Origin: Candidatus Baldrarchaeota archaeon
GTDB lineage: Archaea; Asgardarchaeota; Baldrarchaeia; Baldrarchaeales; DXJG01
Direction: 5' to 3'
Assembly (NCBI GenBank): GCA_019056805.1
Contig: DXJG01000002.1
Span: 409,103-473,102 of the forward strand
Length of the DNA stretch: 64,000 bases
Part shown: positions 25,316 to 34,265 of the stretch, in pieces
Position numbering within the stretch: position 1 is the first letter of the stretch
Layout: each line of letters begins with the position of its first letter
Program-made: the position numbers and the translations under genes
The notes under the pieces: model-generated
The model's database searches: none
Told to the model about the DNA's origin: nothing
The model's input: only the letters and a program-made list of their open reading frames with translations

Positions 25316-26752
25316 CTATGTTATTGGTGTGAAATAAAGTGTCGGATGAGGCCCTGAAAAATCAATGTTGGCATTATAAATTACTGTCGGTGGAGAAACA
25401 CCATAGATGAATGCTCTTCCTTTTTTACTGAAAATTTTAAAAAAGTAGTCAGCTGTTTCTCTTAATTTAACGTTTATTTTTGTACTTGGAAAAGTCGCTC
25501 CAATACAAAGATCTTTTTCAAACTTTACTCTAGAAATAATTTTCATAGCTATTTTTTCAGCATTTTGATGGCCGAAATCTGATTCTATTTTATCAAAAGA
25601 TAAGAATAGCAAGATATTATCCTTTTTTTCTTTTTTAAATTCATTTATCACCTTATTTACGGTATCTACAAAGTGGTCTCCATGATAACTTGTATAAACA
25701 AGCCATGGAAACTGTTTTTCATCTTCTTTTTCCTCACTGGGGATAATGATTTTACAGTTTTTCTGAACTTTCTCCCTGCCTACCAAAGCAGCATAAAACT
25801 CGAAGAAATAGAGCGGGCTGAGACCCTTGCAAGGTACGACAACCACGCCTCTATCCTGCATCAAAAAGTTCTCTACGGGAACCCCAGCAACATTTTCAAC
25901 AATGAATTCGGGAGGAACTTCACCAGTAGCTTCAAGAAGAACAAAACTTCCTCTCTTGTACCCACCTACAATTTTATCTATTATTTTAGAACCCGTGCTA
26001 AACATGTTCTTTTCATAAAATTTTGTTCCTTTTCCGTCCTTTACTGGAGGATGCGGTTCGTGAATAAACGTAGTTAATTCGATTGGTCTAAATTCATCAA
26101 AAAACCTGAATTTTCCATCATGTAACGTAAAATAGTAGGTTGGATTTTTTATTTCAACACCTCTAAGCTTCTCTATAACCAACTCCCTAAACAATCTTTC
26201 ATCAATAAACTTTTTCTTAAAAGCCAAAACCCCATCACAAATATAGTCTAGAGCGGTTCTCTCCGTTCTTTCAGTTATAATAAGAGTTCTAATTCCGGTA
26301 TTTTTTACAACATCAATAATTTTAGCACATGTTTCTTCTACAGATAATCCTACAAAGGAAGCAACTGCATCAATACTATCTACTGCAACAATCGGAGAAA
26401 ATTTTGCAGATATTTTTTCCTCAATAACCGTGTAAAGTCCTTTAAGAAATTCAGGAAGAGATGAAAACCCTATGAACTGCGACACCTCCATCTTCTTCGG
26501 TACTACACTTTGTGTCGCATCAACAATATTTTCAGGCGGTATACTTTCCTTTATCCAAGGAAACTGGCTGTAAAGTGAACTTACATCAACCCTTGTAGAA
26601 AAATATATGCCACATCCCTTTTTAGCTTGATTAGCAATGTATTGCAAGCTAAAAATAGTCTTTCCAGATCCAGGTTCTCCCTTTATAAGTAAAGCAGCAT
26701 TTTTAACATTTTCGAAAAACTTCGTAATTTCGGGCGGGATCGTCTCTTTCAC
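25316..26752 (-). CDS. KaiC-like ATPase with a degenerate second domain
   Basis: The 478-residue protein contains two RecA/KaiC-type domains. The first has an intact Walker A (KGEPGSGKTIFSLQYIANQA at residues ~24-43) and Walker B (PIVAVDSIDA near 120). The second, from about residue 250 (GSKIIDKIVGGYKRGSFVLL), has LEATGEVPPEF where the P-loop should be and so probably does not bind ATP. Single- and double-domain KaiC-like proteins are common in archaea and may be signalling or scaffold ATPases; no clock role is implied. The start is GTG at 26752. It stands alone, convergent with the importer operon. Confidence 0.8.
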   Translation of the reverse strand: MKETIPPEITKFFENVKNAALLIKGEPGSGKTIFSLQYIANQAKKGCGIYFSTRVDVSSLYSQFPWIKESIPPENIVDATQSVVPKKMEVSQFIGFSSLPEFLKGLYTVIEEKISAKFSPIVAVDSIDAVASFVGLSVEETCAKIIDVVKNTGIRTLIITERTERTALDYICDGVLAFKKKFIDERLFRELVIEKLRGVEIKNPTYYFTLHDGKFRFFDEFRPIELTTFIHEPHPPVKDGKGTKFYEKNMFSTGSKIIDKIVGGYKRGSFVLLEATGEVPPEFIVENVAGVPVENFLMQDRGVVVVPCKGLSPLYFFEFYAALVGREKVQKNCKIIIPSEEKEDEKQFPWLVYTSYHGDHFVDTVNKVINEFKKEKKDNILLFLSFDKIESDFGHQNAEKIAMKIISRVKFEKDLCIGATFPSTKINVKLRETADYFFKIFSKKGRAFIYGVSPPTVIYNANIDFSGPHPTLYFTPIT

Positions 26753-26919
26753 CTATTACACCCGAAACTTGCTATATTAAACAAAGCATTGGAGTAATAA
26801 CTAATATAACAAATATCGTGCTGTTTAATTATATAAACATTGTGCTGCCATAGAATTTTAGGTTATGATATACGATTGAAAGTTCCGAACATGCTTCTAA
26901 AACCACAAATAGCTTCAAT

Positions 26920-28038
26920 TTATATATTGTCCTCTTCAACAATCCATACCTTTACCGAAACATCTGAATAATCCTTTAGCTGTCTTTTTATAATTGATAT
27001 GTCCTTTTTATTTGGTACAAAGGGGAAGTTTCTCAATTCACCTATGTACGCTTGATACGGTGTACAATTTGAAAAAGGCCGGTTACATGCGTTTTCTCTA
27101 TTTTTACTTGCACAACCAGAGGTCATAAATGGTAAACCACTTTCAACCACTTTATTGTAAACTTCTTCACTTATTCCAAAATCTATGATTCTTCCCTTCT
27201 CATCAAACTTCATATTTTCGTATCTTGAAATGCCCTTGTTTATCAAATATCTTGCCAGCTGAATTCTCCTATACTTACCTATTGGAGGCTGGGGAAGACT
27301 TTCCAATAGTGAACCTTCCTCCGGGAAGAACGAGAAAAGATGAGTTAAAGCACCCATATCGTATGCCTTTTGAATAGCTTTCACCATTTCCTCCTCGGTT
27401 TCACCTAGACCAACGATAAAATGTACACCCACATTATATCTACCAAAAATCTCAACGGAATCCTCAGCAACTTTCCAATAACGATCCCACTTATGAGGAC
27501 CTCCAACACCTCTGCCTCTCAACTTATCGAAAAGTTCAGGTGTTGCTGCATCAACGGCCACGCCAATTTTATCAGCCCCAGCTTCTTTTAAATTATATAA
27601 CCATTCTTTTGTTACAATCGTTGGCGTTATTAACGCAGAAATAGCATCTATCTTCCTACGTAGAGCCCTAACTATAGTTAAAGTATCCTCTCTAGCTCTC
27701 TTATGTGTAACCATTGAAATACAAACCCTCTCCACATGCGAACATCTTTCATCATCCATTCTTCTAAGAATTTCCTCTAGAGGAACAATAGGCCAATCTA
27801 CACGAATAAAACTTTTCTCAACCCATGAACCACCCACATGTCTAGACTTTGACAAACCACAATAAGCACATTTACCCAAACACCCATCATTATAAGTTAA
27901 CAAAAGATTAAGAGTGTAAAGTTTTGCACCCCTAAAGAACTGGCCAGGATAAAATCCCAACGTTATGGCAGCAGCAAGACTTATTCTCACATATTCTGGA
28001 GACTCGCCAACCTCAGAAATCTGAAAATCCTTTAACAT
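26920..28038 (-). CDS. Radical SAM protein, LipS-like (COG2516-type)
   Basis: This 372-residue radical SAM enzyme has NDGCLGKCAYCGLSK (C-x3-C-x2-C) near residue 58 after the segment GFYPGQFFRGAKLYTLNLLL, the usual beginning of COG2516 biotin-synthase-related proteins. Extra cysteines near the C-terminus (SGCASKNRENACNRPFSNC) could bind an auxiliary iron-sulfur cluster, which fits a sulfur-insertion enzyme. It is the natural partner of the COG1856-type protein at 19.8 kb; such pairs make up archaeal lipoyl synthase. It has a strong SD, AAGGAGGAAGG. The pairing is inferred from families, as the genes are six kilobases apart. Confidence 0.7.
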   Translation of the reverse strand: MLKDFQISEVGESPEYVRISLAAAITLGFYPGQFFRGAKLYTLNLLLTYNDGCLGKCAYCGLSKSRHVGGSWVEKSFIRVDWPIVPLEEILRRMDDERCSHVERVCISMVTHKRAREDTLTIVRALRRKIDAISALITPTIVTKEWLYNLKEAGADKIGVAVDAATPELFDKLRGRGVGGPHKWDRYWKVAEDSVEIFGRYNVGVHFIVGLGETEEEMVKAIQKAYDMGALTHLFSFFPEEGSLLESLPQPPIGKYRRIQLARYLINKGISRYENMKFDEKGRIIDFGISEEVYNKVVESGLPFMTSGCASKNRENACNRPFSNCTPYQAYIGELRNFPFVPNKKDISIIKRQLKDYSDVSVKVWIVEEDNI

Positions 28039-28229
28039 AATTCCTTCCTCCTTGGTGGAGACTTGACATCTATAATTTAACTTTAGTGATATTATAAATG
28101 TTTTACAGGGAGCGACAGGGAAATAAGATTACATCCACCATGTTTTACGAAAGTTACTTTTCTAAATATACTTCATATAAATCCGTTATAGTTTTATTTT
28201 ATTTTTCATTTCTATCACTGGTGTTTCTA

Positions 28230-29507
28230 GTGAAAGTTTTCCTACTATACCCGCCATACACTAGTCATGTAGAAGAGGAAAAGAAAGGTCTTTTTCCTCC
28301 ATTAGGCTTAGCTTACATTGCAGCTGTTTTAAGAAGTCAAGGTCACCCCGTTAGAATAATAGATATGAACGTTGAAATAAAAAGCTTAGAGGAGTTAGAG
28401 AAGATTTGTGAAAAAGAAAAACCAGACATAGTTGGAATAAGTTCCACAACCATCACATATAATACATGTGTAAACATTCTAAAACACGTTAAAAGTTTTT
28501 TACCATCCACAATAAGAGTCGTAGGCGGTCCTCATGCTAGTATTATGCCGCAGGAGTTTCTAGATTATTCAGATTTCGTGGTCTATGGTGAAGGAGAATA
28601 CACAATGCTAGAACTAATTAAAACACTAGAAAATAACGGAGATCCTTCAACCATCAAAGGACTAATATTTAAGAGAAACAAAAAAATTATCAAGACAGAT
28701 CCTAAACCTTTGATAAACGATCTTGATAGTCTACCATTACCTGCTAGAGACCTCTTACCAATGGAAGCCTATAACGATAATAAAGGTGCAATTCTTACTA
28801 GCAGAGGTTGCCCATTCAACTGCATTTTCTGTAATTCTCACCTAATTTTTGGCAAGAAGTTTAGAGCCAGAAGCCCTAAAAATGTTGTAGACGAAATAGA
28901 ATACCTAATTAAAACTTATAACGTCCAAGTGATCCGTATCCTAGATGACATGTTTACATTAAATCGAAAAAGAGTCTTAGAGATTTGTGATGAAATTCTA
29001 AATCGAGGTCTTAACATAGGCTGGGAACTAACGAACGGAACTAGGGTAGATAAGGTCGACAAAGAACTTTTGGAAAAGATGCATGAAGCAGGATGCTATA
29101 GAATCTATTACGGTATCGAATCAGGTTCTGAAAAAGTTTTGAAACTTCTAAGGAAAGGTATTAAGCTTGATCAGGTTAGACGTGTCGTAAAATGGACCAA
29201 GGAGATCGGTATAGAGGTTGGCGGTTTCTTTATGATAGGTGGACCAGGGGAAACAATGGAAACGTTGAAAGAAACTGAGAATTTTATTGACGAGCTCGAT
29301 TTAGATTATGTTCACCTTAGTATTGCAACACCTTATCCTAGAACCGATTTTTGGAACTGGGTTCTTAAAAATGGTAGATCTGTTACAGACGACTATAGTA
29401 AGTTTGAAAAGGAGTTTATTTTTGAAACTCCCGATTTTCCTTGGGAACAAAGAATGAAAATATTTGAATACCTCCATGAAAAATATTGTTCCGAACATGA
29501 TAAGTAG
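28230..29507 (+). CDS. B12-binding-domain radical SAM protein
   Basis: The product has a cobalamin-binding-like N-terminal domain (VKVFLLYPPYTSHVEEE, then LGLAYIAAVLRSQGHPVRII) over ~130 residues and a radical SAM domain with TSRGCPFNCIFCNSH around residue 190, then a C-terminal extension. Such BchE/P-methylase-type enzymes methylate or rearrange unreactive carbons. The open frame extends upstream to 28098, but the added segment is a low-complexity hydrophobic run, and the conserved fold begins at the GTG at 28230; I use that start, giving 425 residues. The canonical cobalamin-ligand pattern DxHxxG is not obvious, so B12 binding is not assured. It stands alone between unrelated units. Confidence 0.78.
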   Translation: MKVFLLYPPYTSHVEEEKKGLFPPLGLAYIAAVLRSQGHPVRIIDMNVEIKSLEELEKICEKEKPDIVGISSTTITYNTCVNILKHVKSFLPSTIRVVGGPHASIMPQEFLDYSDFVVYGEGEYTMLELIKTLENNGDPSTIKGLIFKRNKKIIKTDPKPLINDLDSLPLPARDLLPMEAYNDNKGAILTSRGCPFNCIFCNSHLIFGKKFRARSPKNVVDEIEYLIKTYNVQVIRILDDMFTLNRKRVLEICDEILNRGLNIGWELTNGTRVDKVDKELLEKMHEAGCYRIYYGIESGSEKVLKLLRKGIKLDQVRRVVKWTKEIGIEVGGFFMIGGPGETMETLKETENFIDELDLDYVHLSIATPYPRTDFWNWVLKNGRSVTDDYSKFEKEFIFETPDFPWEQRMKIFEYLHEKYCSEHDK

Positions 29508-29541
29508 CTATTACTCCCTCAATTTCTCATTGTAGCTGATT

Positions 29542-30393
29542 TTAGAATTTGTGAACTGTTCCCTTTTTCTTTACTCTTTCTTCGCTTTTTAGATATATAA
29601 GATAGCCAAGTGTTAGGTATATGATGTCTAGTACTGCTAATATGACTATGTTTTGCCATATCCATGGCTGCCATGGCCCGTATAGTAGAAATCCTCTGAA
29701 ACTTTCCACTCCATAGGTTATGGGCGAAACTCTAGCTACTACCTGTAGAAATGCTGGTAGTATGGTGATCGGATAAGCTGTAGAAGTCACTACCCAGAAT
29801 ACCGTATCTACCACATCTATAATCATCCAACCCTGTTTTACTGCAAGGACAATGCTACATATCATAAACCCTATGCCTTGAATAGCTAAAATAGTCAAAG
29901 CAACCGCTATAAGGGAAGGAAAAATCCCCCAGAGATTTAAATGAATACCAAAGACAACAATCATAACAACTAGTTGAAGCACTAATCCTGACCCCGTGTG
30001 AGTAATGCTATGTAGACCTTGACCAAAAATTATCGTAAATCTTGATACTGGAGACACTAAAACAGATTCAAGTGTCCCTATCCACTGTTCTCTCCTTAAG
30101 CTAAGACCCGTACCCCATAGAGCTGCGCTAGCAAACCCTAAGAAAGCAAATCCAAGCGATGTATAAGTTACAATGTCTCCTATACCCGTCATTTTTTCTA
30201 AGACCGGACTGTATCTACCTCCTGCTATTGCAAAACCGAAAATTATGAATGGCGCTAACCATAGAATCGGTGCTAAAATGAAATATAAAACACTAAGCGG
30301 ATACGAGAGTTCATCTTTCCAAACCTTAATACATATTGCCCATGCAGCTTTCACTTCTTTCAAAAGATTATTAATTTTCGTTTTCAGAGCCAT
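29542..30393 (-). CDS. ABC-2 type exporter permease
   Basis: The 283-residue protein has about six hydrophobic segments and the ABC-2 permease pattern, including RREQWIGTLESVLVSPVSRF near residue 100. It is paralogous to the product of the gene just upstream (REQWIGTLESVLVSPVSR versus RWEQMSGTLESLLVSPVSR), so the two probably form a heterodimeric membrane part of the exporter whose ATPase is encoded first in the operon. A good SD, AGGAGG, precedes the ATG. Substrates of this exporter class include drugs, lipids and polysaccharides; none can be chosen here. Confidence 0.87.
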   Translation of the reverse strand: MALKTKINNLLKEVKAAWAICIKVWKDELSYPLSVLYFILAPILWLAPFIIFGFAIAGGRYSPVLEKMTGIGDIVTYTSLGFAFLGFASAALWGTGLSLRREQWIGTLESVLVSPVSRFTIIFGQGLHSITHTGSGLVLQLVVMIVVFGIHLNLWGIFPSLIAVALTILAIQGIGFMICSIVLAVKQGWMIIDVVDTVFWVVTSTAYPITILPAFLQVVARVSPITYGVESFRGFLLYGPWQPWIWQNIVILAVLDIIYLTLGYLIYLKSEERVKKKGTVHKF

Positions 30394-30404
30394 TTTAAAA
30401 CCTC

Positions 30405-31268
30405 CTAGTATTTCCCTGTTCCCCCAGATTTTTTAGTCTTGTACTCGGCGTATGCAAAAGCCAGATATCCGAATGTCCATAAAAATAACGTGAAAACACT
30501 CAAAATTATTATCATATCTAATATTGCATAGATGTCTTTGTTTAGCAATATTATAGCTCTTATAGCTGTTAGTGCATATGTTGCTGGTATTAGTAGGCTT
30601 AGAATCCTTGCTGCATATGGGAGTTTTGATATTGGATATCTAACTGGTATTAAAACGTAGAGTAGGGTATCTAGGAATTGCGTTAAAGCATCCGGATCTT
30701 TAAAAATCATTACTATACCTGCCATAGCCATTGCAAATCCATAAAATGCCAGAAGCATTAAAGTAAGTATTACAATAAAAGGCAAAATATACGGAAATGC
30801 AAATGGTATACCAAAGATCAATATAAGTACCACAAATTGCACCGTAGCGGTAAGAGTTGTAGTTACAGTTTCAGCTAGTGCAGCCCCCATTAAAATATCT
30901 ATTCGAGAGACTGGTGATACTAAAAGACTCTCAAGGGTTCCAGACATTTGTTCCCAACGCAAAGCATTTCCCATACCCCATACGGCGCTCATTACATACA
31001 TGTAAAGAACACTTCCAAGAATCACATAGCTTAACCAGTCAGGAGTTCCTGCCACAGATGCAAACTCTGCACTCATAGTACCACCAGCTAAAGCTAGTCC
31101 TTGGAATATTGCTGGCATTATCCATCCTATTGGAACAAGTGCCCAAAACAATATGTTAAAAGGATACCTTAATGCTATTTTCACGCTTTTCCACGCTATA
31201 GCCATAGTTACACCTAGACTCGGCGTCTCATCCACAAGAACATATTTAAACCGTGTTTCATTTTTCAT
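30405..31268 (-). CDS. ABC-2 type exporter permease
   Basis: This 287-residue protein has about six membrane segments and the same ABC-2 signature, LRWEQMSGTLESLLVSPVSR, as its downstream paralog, with a cytoplasmic N-terminus of ~25 residues. It overlaps the end of the ATPase gene by 11 bases and is followed 11 bases later by the second permease gene, which shows a tight three-gene operon. Duplication followed by divergence to a heterodimer is the simplest explanation for the two permeases. Confidence 0.87.
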   Translation of the reverse strand: MKNETRFKYVLVDETPSLGVTMAIAWKSVKIALRYPFNILFWALVPIGWIMPAIFQGLALAGGTMSAEFASVAGTPDWLSYVILGSVLYMYVMSAVWGMGNALRWEQMSGTLESLLVSPVSRIDILMGAALAETVTTTLTATVQFVVLILIFGIPFAFPYILPFIVILTLMLLAFYGFAMAMAGIVMIFKDPDALTQFLDTLLYVLIPVRYPISKLPYAARILSLLIPATYALTAIRAIILLNKDIYAILDMIIILSVFTLFLWTFGYLAFAYAEYKTKKSGGTGKY

Positions 31269-32259
31269 CTTTTAGCCTCCTTCCAGTATACTTTATGAAA
31301 ACATCTTCAAGAGTAGGTTCCTCCACTCTGAAACTAATTACATGCATTCCAGCGTTGTTGAGAATGTTTAAAACTTCCCTAGCTGCTTCAGCACTGTTCT
31401 CAACGTAGATCTTTATTTCGTACTTTCCATTATTTAAACCACTTATCACTTGTTCAACATATGGTCTTGTTTCTATTTCCTTTATTGGAGGCTTCTCCGC
31501 AGTTTGTAACACCAGAACGCTCCATGTCGAAACTTCTCTTTTTAATTCTTCTGGTGTGCCGATACGAATTATTTTCCCTCTATCTATGAGAGCTATACGA
31601 TCGCAAAGCATATCTGCTTCTTCCATATAATGCGTAGTCAAAAGAATAGTTTTTCCTTCTTTCTCATTGAGCTGTTCCTTTATAAAAGTCCTTATTTCTC
31701 TAGCAAAAGCTGGATCCAAGCCCAAAGTAGGTTCATCCAATAGCAGAATCGGCGGATCATGAATGAGCGCCTTAGCAAGAATAATTTTCATCTTCATCCC
31801 TGAAGAATAATTTTCAATTTTATCGTCAGCTCTATCTTCAAGATCCATTAATTCTAGAAGTTCATTTACTCTTTGTTCAGCAATTTTCTTATCAAGCTTG
31901 TATAACCTTGCAAAGAACAGAAGATTCTCTCTAGCCGTCAGTTTCCAATATATACTTCTCTCACCACCAGTTACCAAGCCTATTCTCGCTCTAACCTTCC
32001 TAGCTTCTTTAACAACATCATACCCATCCACATATACCTCTCCTTCATCAGGAAGTATTAAGGTTGAGAGAATTTTTATCAACGTGGTTTTTCCAGCACC
32101 ATTTGGACCTAAAAGCCCAAATATTTCTCCCCTTTTCACACGTAAATTAACGTAATTTAAAGCCACAACTTCCCTTCTTCTAACTGGAAAAACATAAAAC
32201 TTCCTGATTCTTTCGGTAAACTTCTTATAAAGATTGATAGTTTCTATGGCAAAATGCAT
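31258..32259 (-). CDS. ABC exporter ATPase (DrrA/CcmA-like)
   Basis: The 333-residue ATPase has Walker A in LLGPNGAGKTTLIK, the Q-loop region RIGLVTGGERSIYWK, the signature YSSGMKMKIILAKAL, Walker B in ILLLDEPTLGLD and the switch histidine in LLTTHYMEEAD. The ~90-residue C-terminal extension is typical of the DrrA exporter group. It is the first gene of the exporter operon, with SD AAGGAGGGG. The upstream 475 bases hold no other gene on this strand. Confidence 0.92.
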   Translation of the reverse strand: MHFAIETINLYKKFTERIRKFYVFPVRRREVVALNYVNLRVKRGEIFGLLGPNGAGKTTLIKILSTLILPDEGEVYVDGYDVVKEARKVRARIGLVTGGERSIYWKLTARENLLFFARLYKLDKKIAEQRVNELLELMDLEDRADDKIENYSSGMKMKIILAKALIHDPPILLLDEPTLGLDPAFAREIRTFIKEQLNEKEGKTILLTTHYMEEADMLCDRIALIDRGKIIRIGTPEELKREVSTWSVLVLQTAEKPPIKEIETRPYVEQVISGLNNGKYEIKIYVENSAEAAREVLNILNNAGMHVISFRVEEPTLEDVFIKYTGRRLKDEK

Positions 32260-32734
32260 TTAGAACCCCTCCTTCTAAACTAAAATTGCAAAAGAAACAA
32301 AATAGAAGCTACAATGCATGCGATTAATTAAAAACAGTTACAAACATACATGCCACCGTAAATAAGTGCTTTTAACATTTTTTAAAACTTACGGCAATCA
32401 AGCTTATAAGTATTTTATCCTTCAATTTCAATGGTTAATTTCGTTATCGACTTGACGATATTAACATACTACAATAGAAAATTGTAGAATAATGTTTATC
32501 TCCGTTATAATAAAAGTAGGTGTTTTGGTGGGCTCGGTATATTTGGCATTTCTTTTTGAGGGGAGAGGGGAGGAGGGAATACCAAAAAAATCGTGTCGAG
32601 CCTTTCACCACACAGAGCTGTGGTTACTATTTGTCATCTCCTATAAACTTTTCTATTACATATTAAATACCCACCGACAACAAATCCATAATATTTCTCT
32701 AAAGACAATTATAGAAGGTGTAAACTGAAGATAT
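32260..32734. other. Intergenic region with a GC-rich structured island
   Basis: No convincing protein gene is here. A frame from 32492 to 32728 on the plus strand has unlike-protein composition and I reject it. The island at 32526-32623 stands out from the AT-rich background by its G content and nested complementarity and is described separately as a possible RNA. The left part should carry the promoter of the exporter operon. Confidence 0.4.
32526..32623 (+). ncRNA. Candidate structured RNA
   Basis: Three helices nest: TGGTG (32526-32530) with CACCA (32606-32610), GGCTCG (32531-32536) with CGAGCC (32597-32602), and GTAT (32537-32540) with ATAC (32579-32582). The enclosed loop holds a purine run, GGGGAGAGGGGAGGAGGG at 32560-32577. 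A further perfect hairpin, CACAGAGCTGTG, follows at 32611-32622. The strand is chosen because TATA-like stretches (TTATAATAAAAG at 32505-32516 and AATGTTTATC near 32491) lie to the left, although neither is ideally spaced. It matches no RNA class I know: it lacks the SRP, RNase P and 5S conserved motifs. Confidence 0.3.
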
Positions 32735-33196
32735 TTAGTGGTGTTCAGAGCTATTTTGGATTTTTACTAGAAATAATTCGTAAGGATCGCTTTTTAAGAT
32801 ACTTTCTGCTATGTCTCTCAACTTTGGGTGATTCGTTGGAATATTATAAAGGTTGTTGTTAATCCACTCAATAACTTCAAATTTAATCGAGATATCTACC
32901 TTTTTATTGTCTTTCCGAAAAGTCGCTCTAATTTTATCTGCTATACCATGCTTAAGTCTTCCATTTCCAACAGTACATCCTGACGCTACTTGGATACCAT
33001 CGATCACACAAGTATAAGGCGGTTTTCCAGGAGTTTCTATATAAATATAAACTTTTTCTCCTCTTTTTACCCCGAGGATATTGAAAGCTTGCAGCGTCAT
33101 CTTTAGCCCTAACACAAGACATGGACCTAAGTGTCCATGAAACCATTCCGCTATTCTAACAATATTTTCTTCCTCCAAAACATCCTCAACCAACAT
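32735..33196 (-). CDS. FmdE-family protein
   Basis: The 153-residue protein has the FmdE signature FHGHLGPCLVLGLKM near residue 20 with the histidines and cysteine of that fold, and CVIDGIQVASGCTVGNG near 60. FmdE proteins were named from a molybdenum formylmethanofuran dehydrogenase operon; the isolated domain is widespread in anaerobes and its biochemical role is not settled. The C-terminal zinc-ribbon found in longer members is absent. It has an SD, AGGGGA. A palindrome with the same core as the one before the radical SAM/importer operon lies 70 bases upstream, so the two may be co-regulated. Confidence 0.82.
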   Translation of the reverse strand: MLVEDVLEEENIVRIAEWFHGHLGPCLVLGLKMTLQAFNILGVKRGEKVYIYIETPGKPPYTCVIDGIQVASGCTVGNGRLKHGIADKIRATFRKDNKKVDISIKFEVIEWINNNLYNIPTNHPKLRDIAESILKSDPYELFLVKIQNSSEHH

Positions 33197-33842
33197 ATTA
33201 TTTCCCCTTTTTAATAGATGTTATAACCTCTTGACTGGGTTAGTCATATGTGAGATCAAATAATATTAATACTTTTCGATAAAAAAGTATTAACAAAACA
33301 TACATTTAAATAAATAAAATTTCATTATATCTTTGCTAAACATTCTTTCATAAAACCCAGTCACGTTTAATAATTATTCCTAGATTACGTACTCCGATTT
33401 TTCTACTCAAGCTTCAAGCCATCGGTTCAAAAACTCCAGCTACGTAGAGAACATCATAAGCAATCACCGTTCTTAAAATGATAAATTTTTTTCCATCTTA
33501 TTTCTCATGTAACAAGATAATTAAAACCTTAAAACCCATAATATGATTTTGTATTTAAAAAGCTAAAAAAGTAAAAAATAGGTGACAATAATATTTATGT
33601 GATTTATTTTGGCAATCTAGACGCATATAAACATGATGATAGGTATTTAGTTTTGTTTCTTTGTAGCGTGGGATTCACTTCAGGAAATCATTTATCTTGC
33701 CTTGTTTTCGTTAGAATCGCAATAAGCACACCAGTAATGAGATTTAGATCGCGTTTATAATTCCGTAAAGAAATAACTGATTAAAATCCTTCAAAACACT
33801 GTTCTAAAGCTAATTTTTAATTTTCCCTAGGTACATTATATC
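33197..33842. other. Long AT-rich spacer, no gene seen
   Basis: Apart from the operator at 33266-33293 near its left end I find nothing I can support in these 646 bases: no ORF with an SD, no tRNA, and no strong inverted repeat. It separates two leftward genes. Confidence 0.4.
33266..33293. promoter_or_regulatory. Palindromic operator matching the 21240-21269 site
   Basis: TTAATACTTTT (33266-33276) and AAAAGTATTAA (33283-33293) are exact reverse complements around a six-base centre, CGATAA. The core ACTTTT-N6-AAAAGT is identical in sequence and spacing to that of the palindrome upstream of the radical SAM gene at 21284, while the outer bases differ slightly. It lies 70 bases upstream of the FmdE-family start. 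The match suggests one shared regulator. Confidence 0.55.
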
Positions 33843-34265
33843 TTAGGGAAGTTTTTCATAAACAGTTGCTAGCACCGCACCGTAGACTAACCACATAGGT
33901 AGTCCTACAACTAGGAAATCTAGAGCCATGAAACCTGCTTGCCAACCAGCGAACATATATGCAGCTGCAGCTATATCTTTTATTATCCATATTAAAAAGC
34001 CGTAACATAGGCCCTTTGAGAGATCCTTACCTAGAATAGATGGATACAGCATTGCATAGATTATTCCAAAGACAACTCCAAAAATCACTCCAAGCACTAT
34101 ACTACCCATAAGTAAATACGTAGTAGATGGAAATAGCTCTGATGGTATGGGCTCTGTTATTCCCCATAATCCTGCAAGTGTAAGAAGCATACCTACAATC
34201 CACGCAACTATCCCTGCCATAACTCCCGCTGCTAACCCTCCGATAATACCCTTTTTAACATCCAT
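33843..34265 (-). CDS. Hypothetical four-helix membrane protein
   Basis: The 140-residue product has four likely membrane segments: IIGGLAAGVMAGIVAWIVGM, a stretch around residues 50-75, GLCYGFLIWIIKDIAAAAY and FLVVGLPMWLVYGAVLATVY. Glycine-rich helices dominate. I do not recognise the family. A very strong SD, GGAGGAGGTGA, precedes the ATG, so it is surely translated. It is monocistronic, upstream of and divergent from the DtxR-FeoB operon, which leaves a link to metal transport possible but unproven. Confidence 0.7.
   Translation of the reverse strand: MDVKKGIIGGLAAGVMAGIVAWIVGMLLTLAGLWGITEPIPSELFPSTTYLLMGSIVLGVIFGVVFGIIYAMLYPSILGKDLSKGLCYGFLIWIIKDIAAAAYMFAGWQAGFMALDFLVVGLPMWLVYGAVLATVYEKLP

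Noticed and set aside
28098-28229. Extra N-terminal hydrophobic segment of the B12-binding radical SAM protein
   Set aside because: It has no SD, reads as AT-rich non-coding sequence, and the conserved domain begins exactly at GTG 28230.
32560-32577. G-quadruplex
   Set aside because: Only three runs of three or more G are present, with one run of two, so at most a two-layer structure could form; noted only as part of the RNA candidate.
32492-32728. 79-codon plus-strand ORF in the spacer after the exporter operon
   Set aside because: There is no SD, the composition is not protein-like, and it runs through the G-rich island with nested helices.
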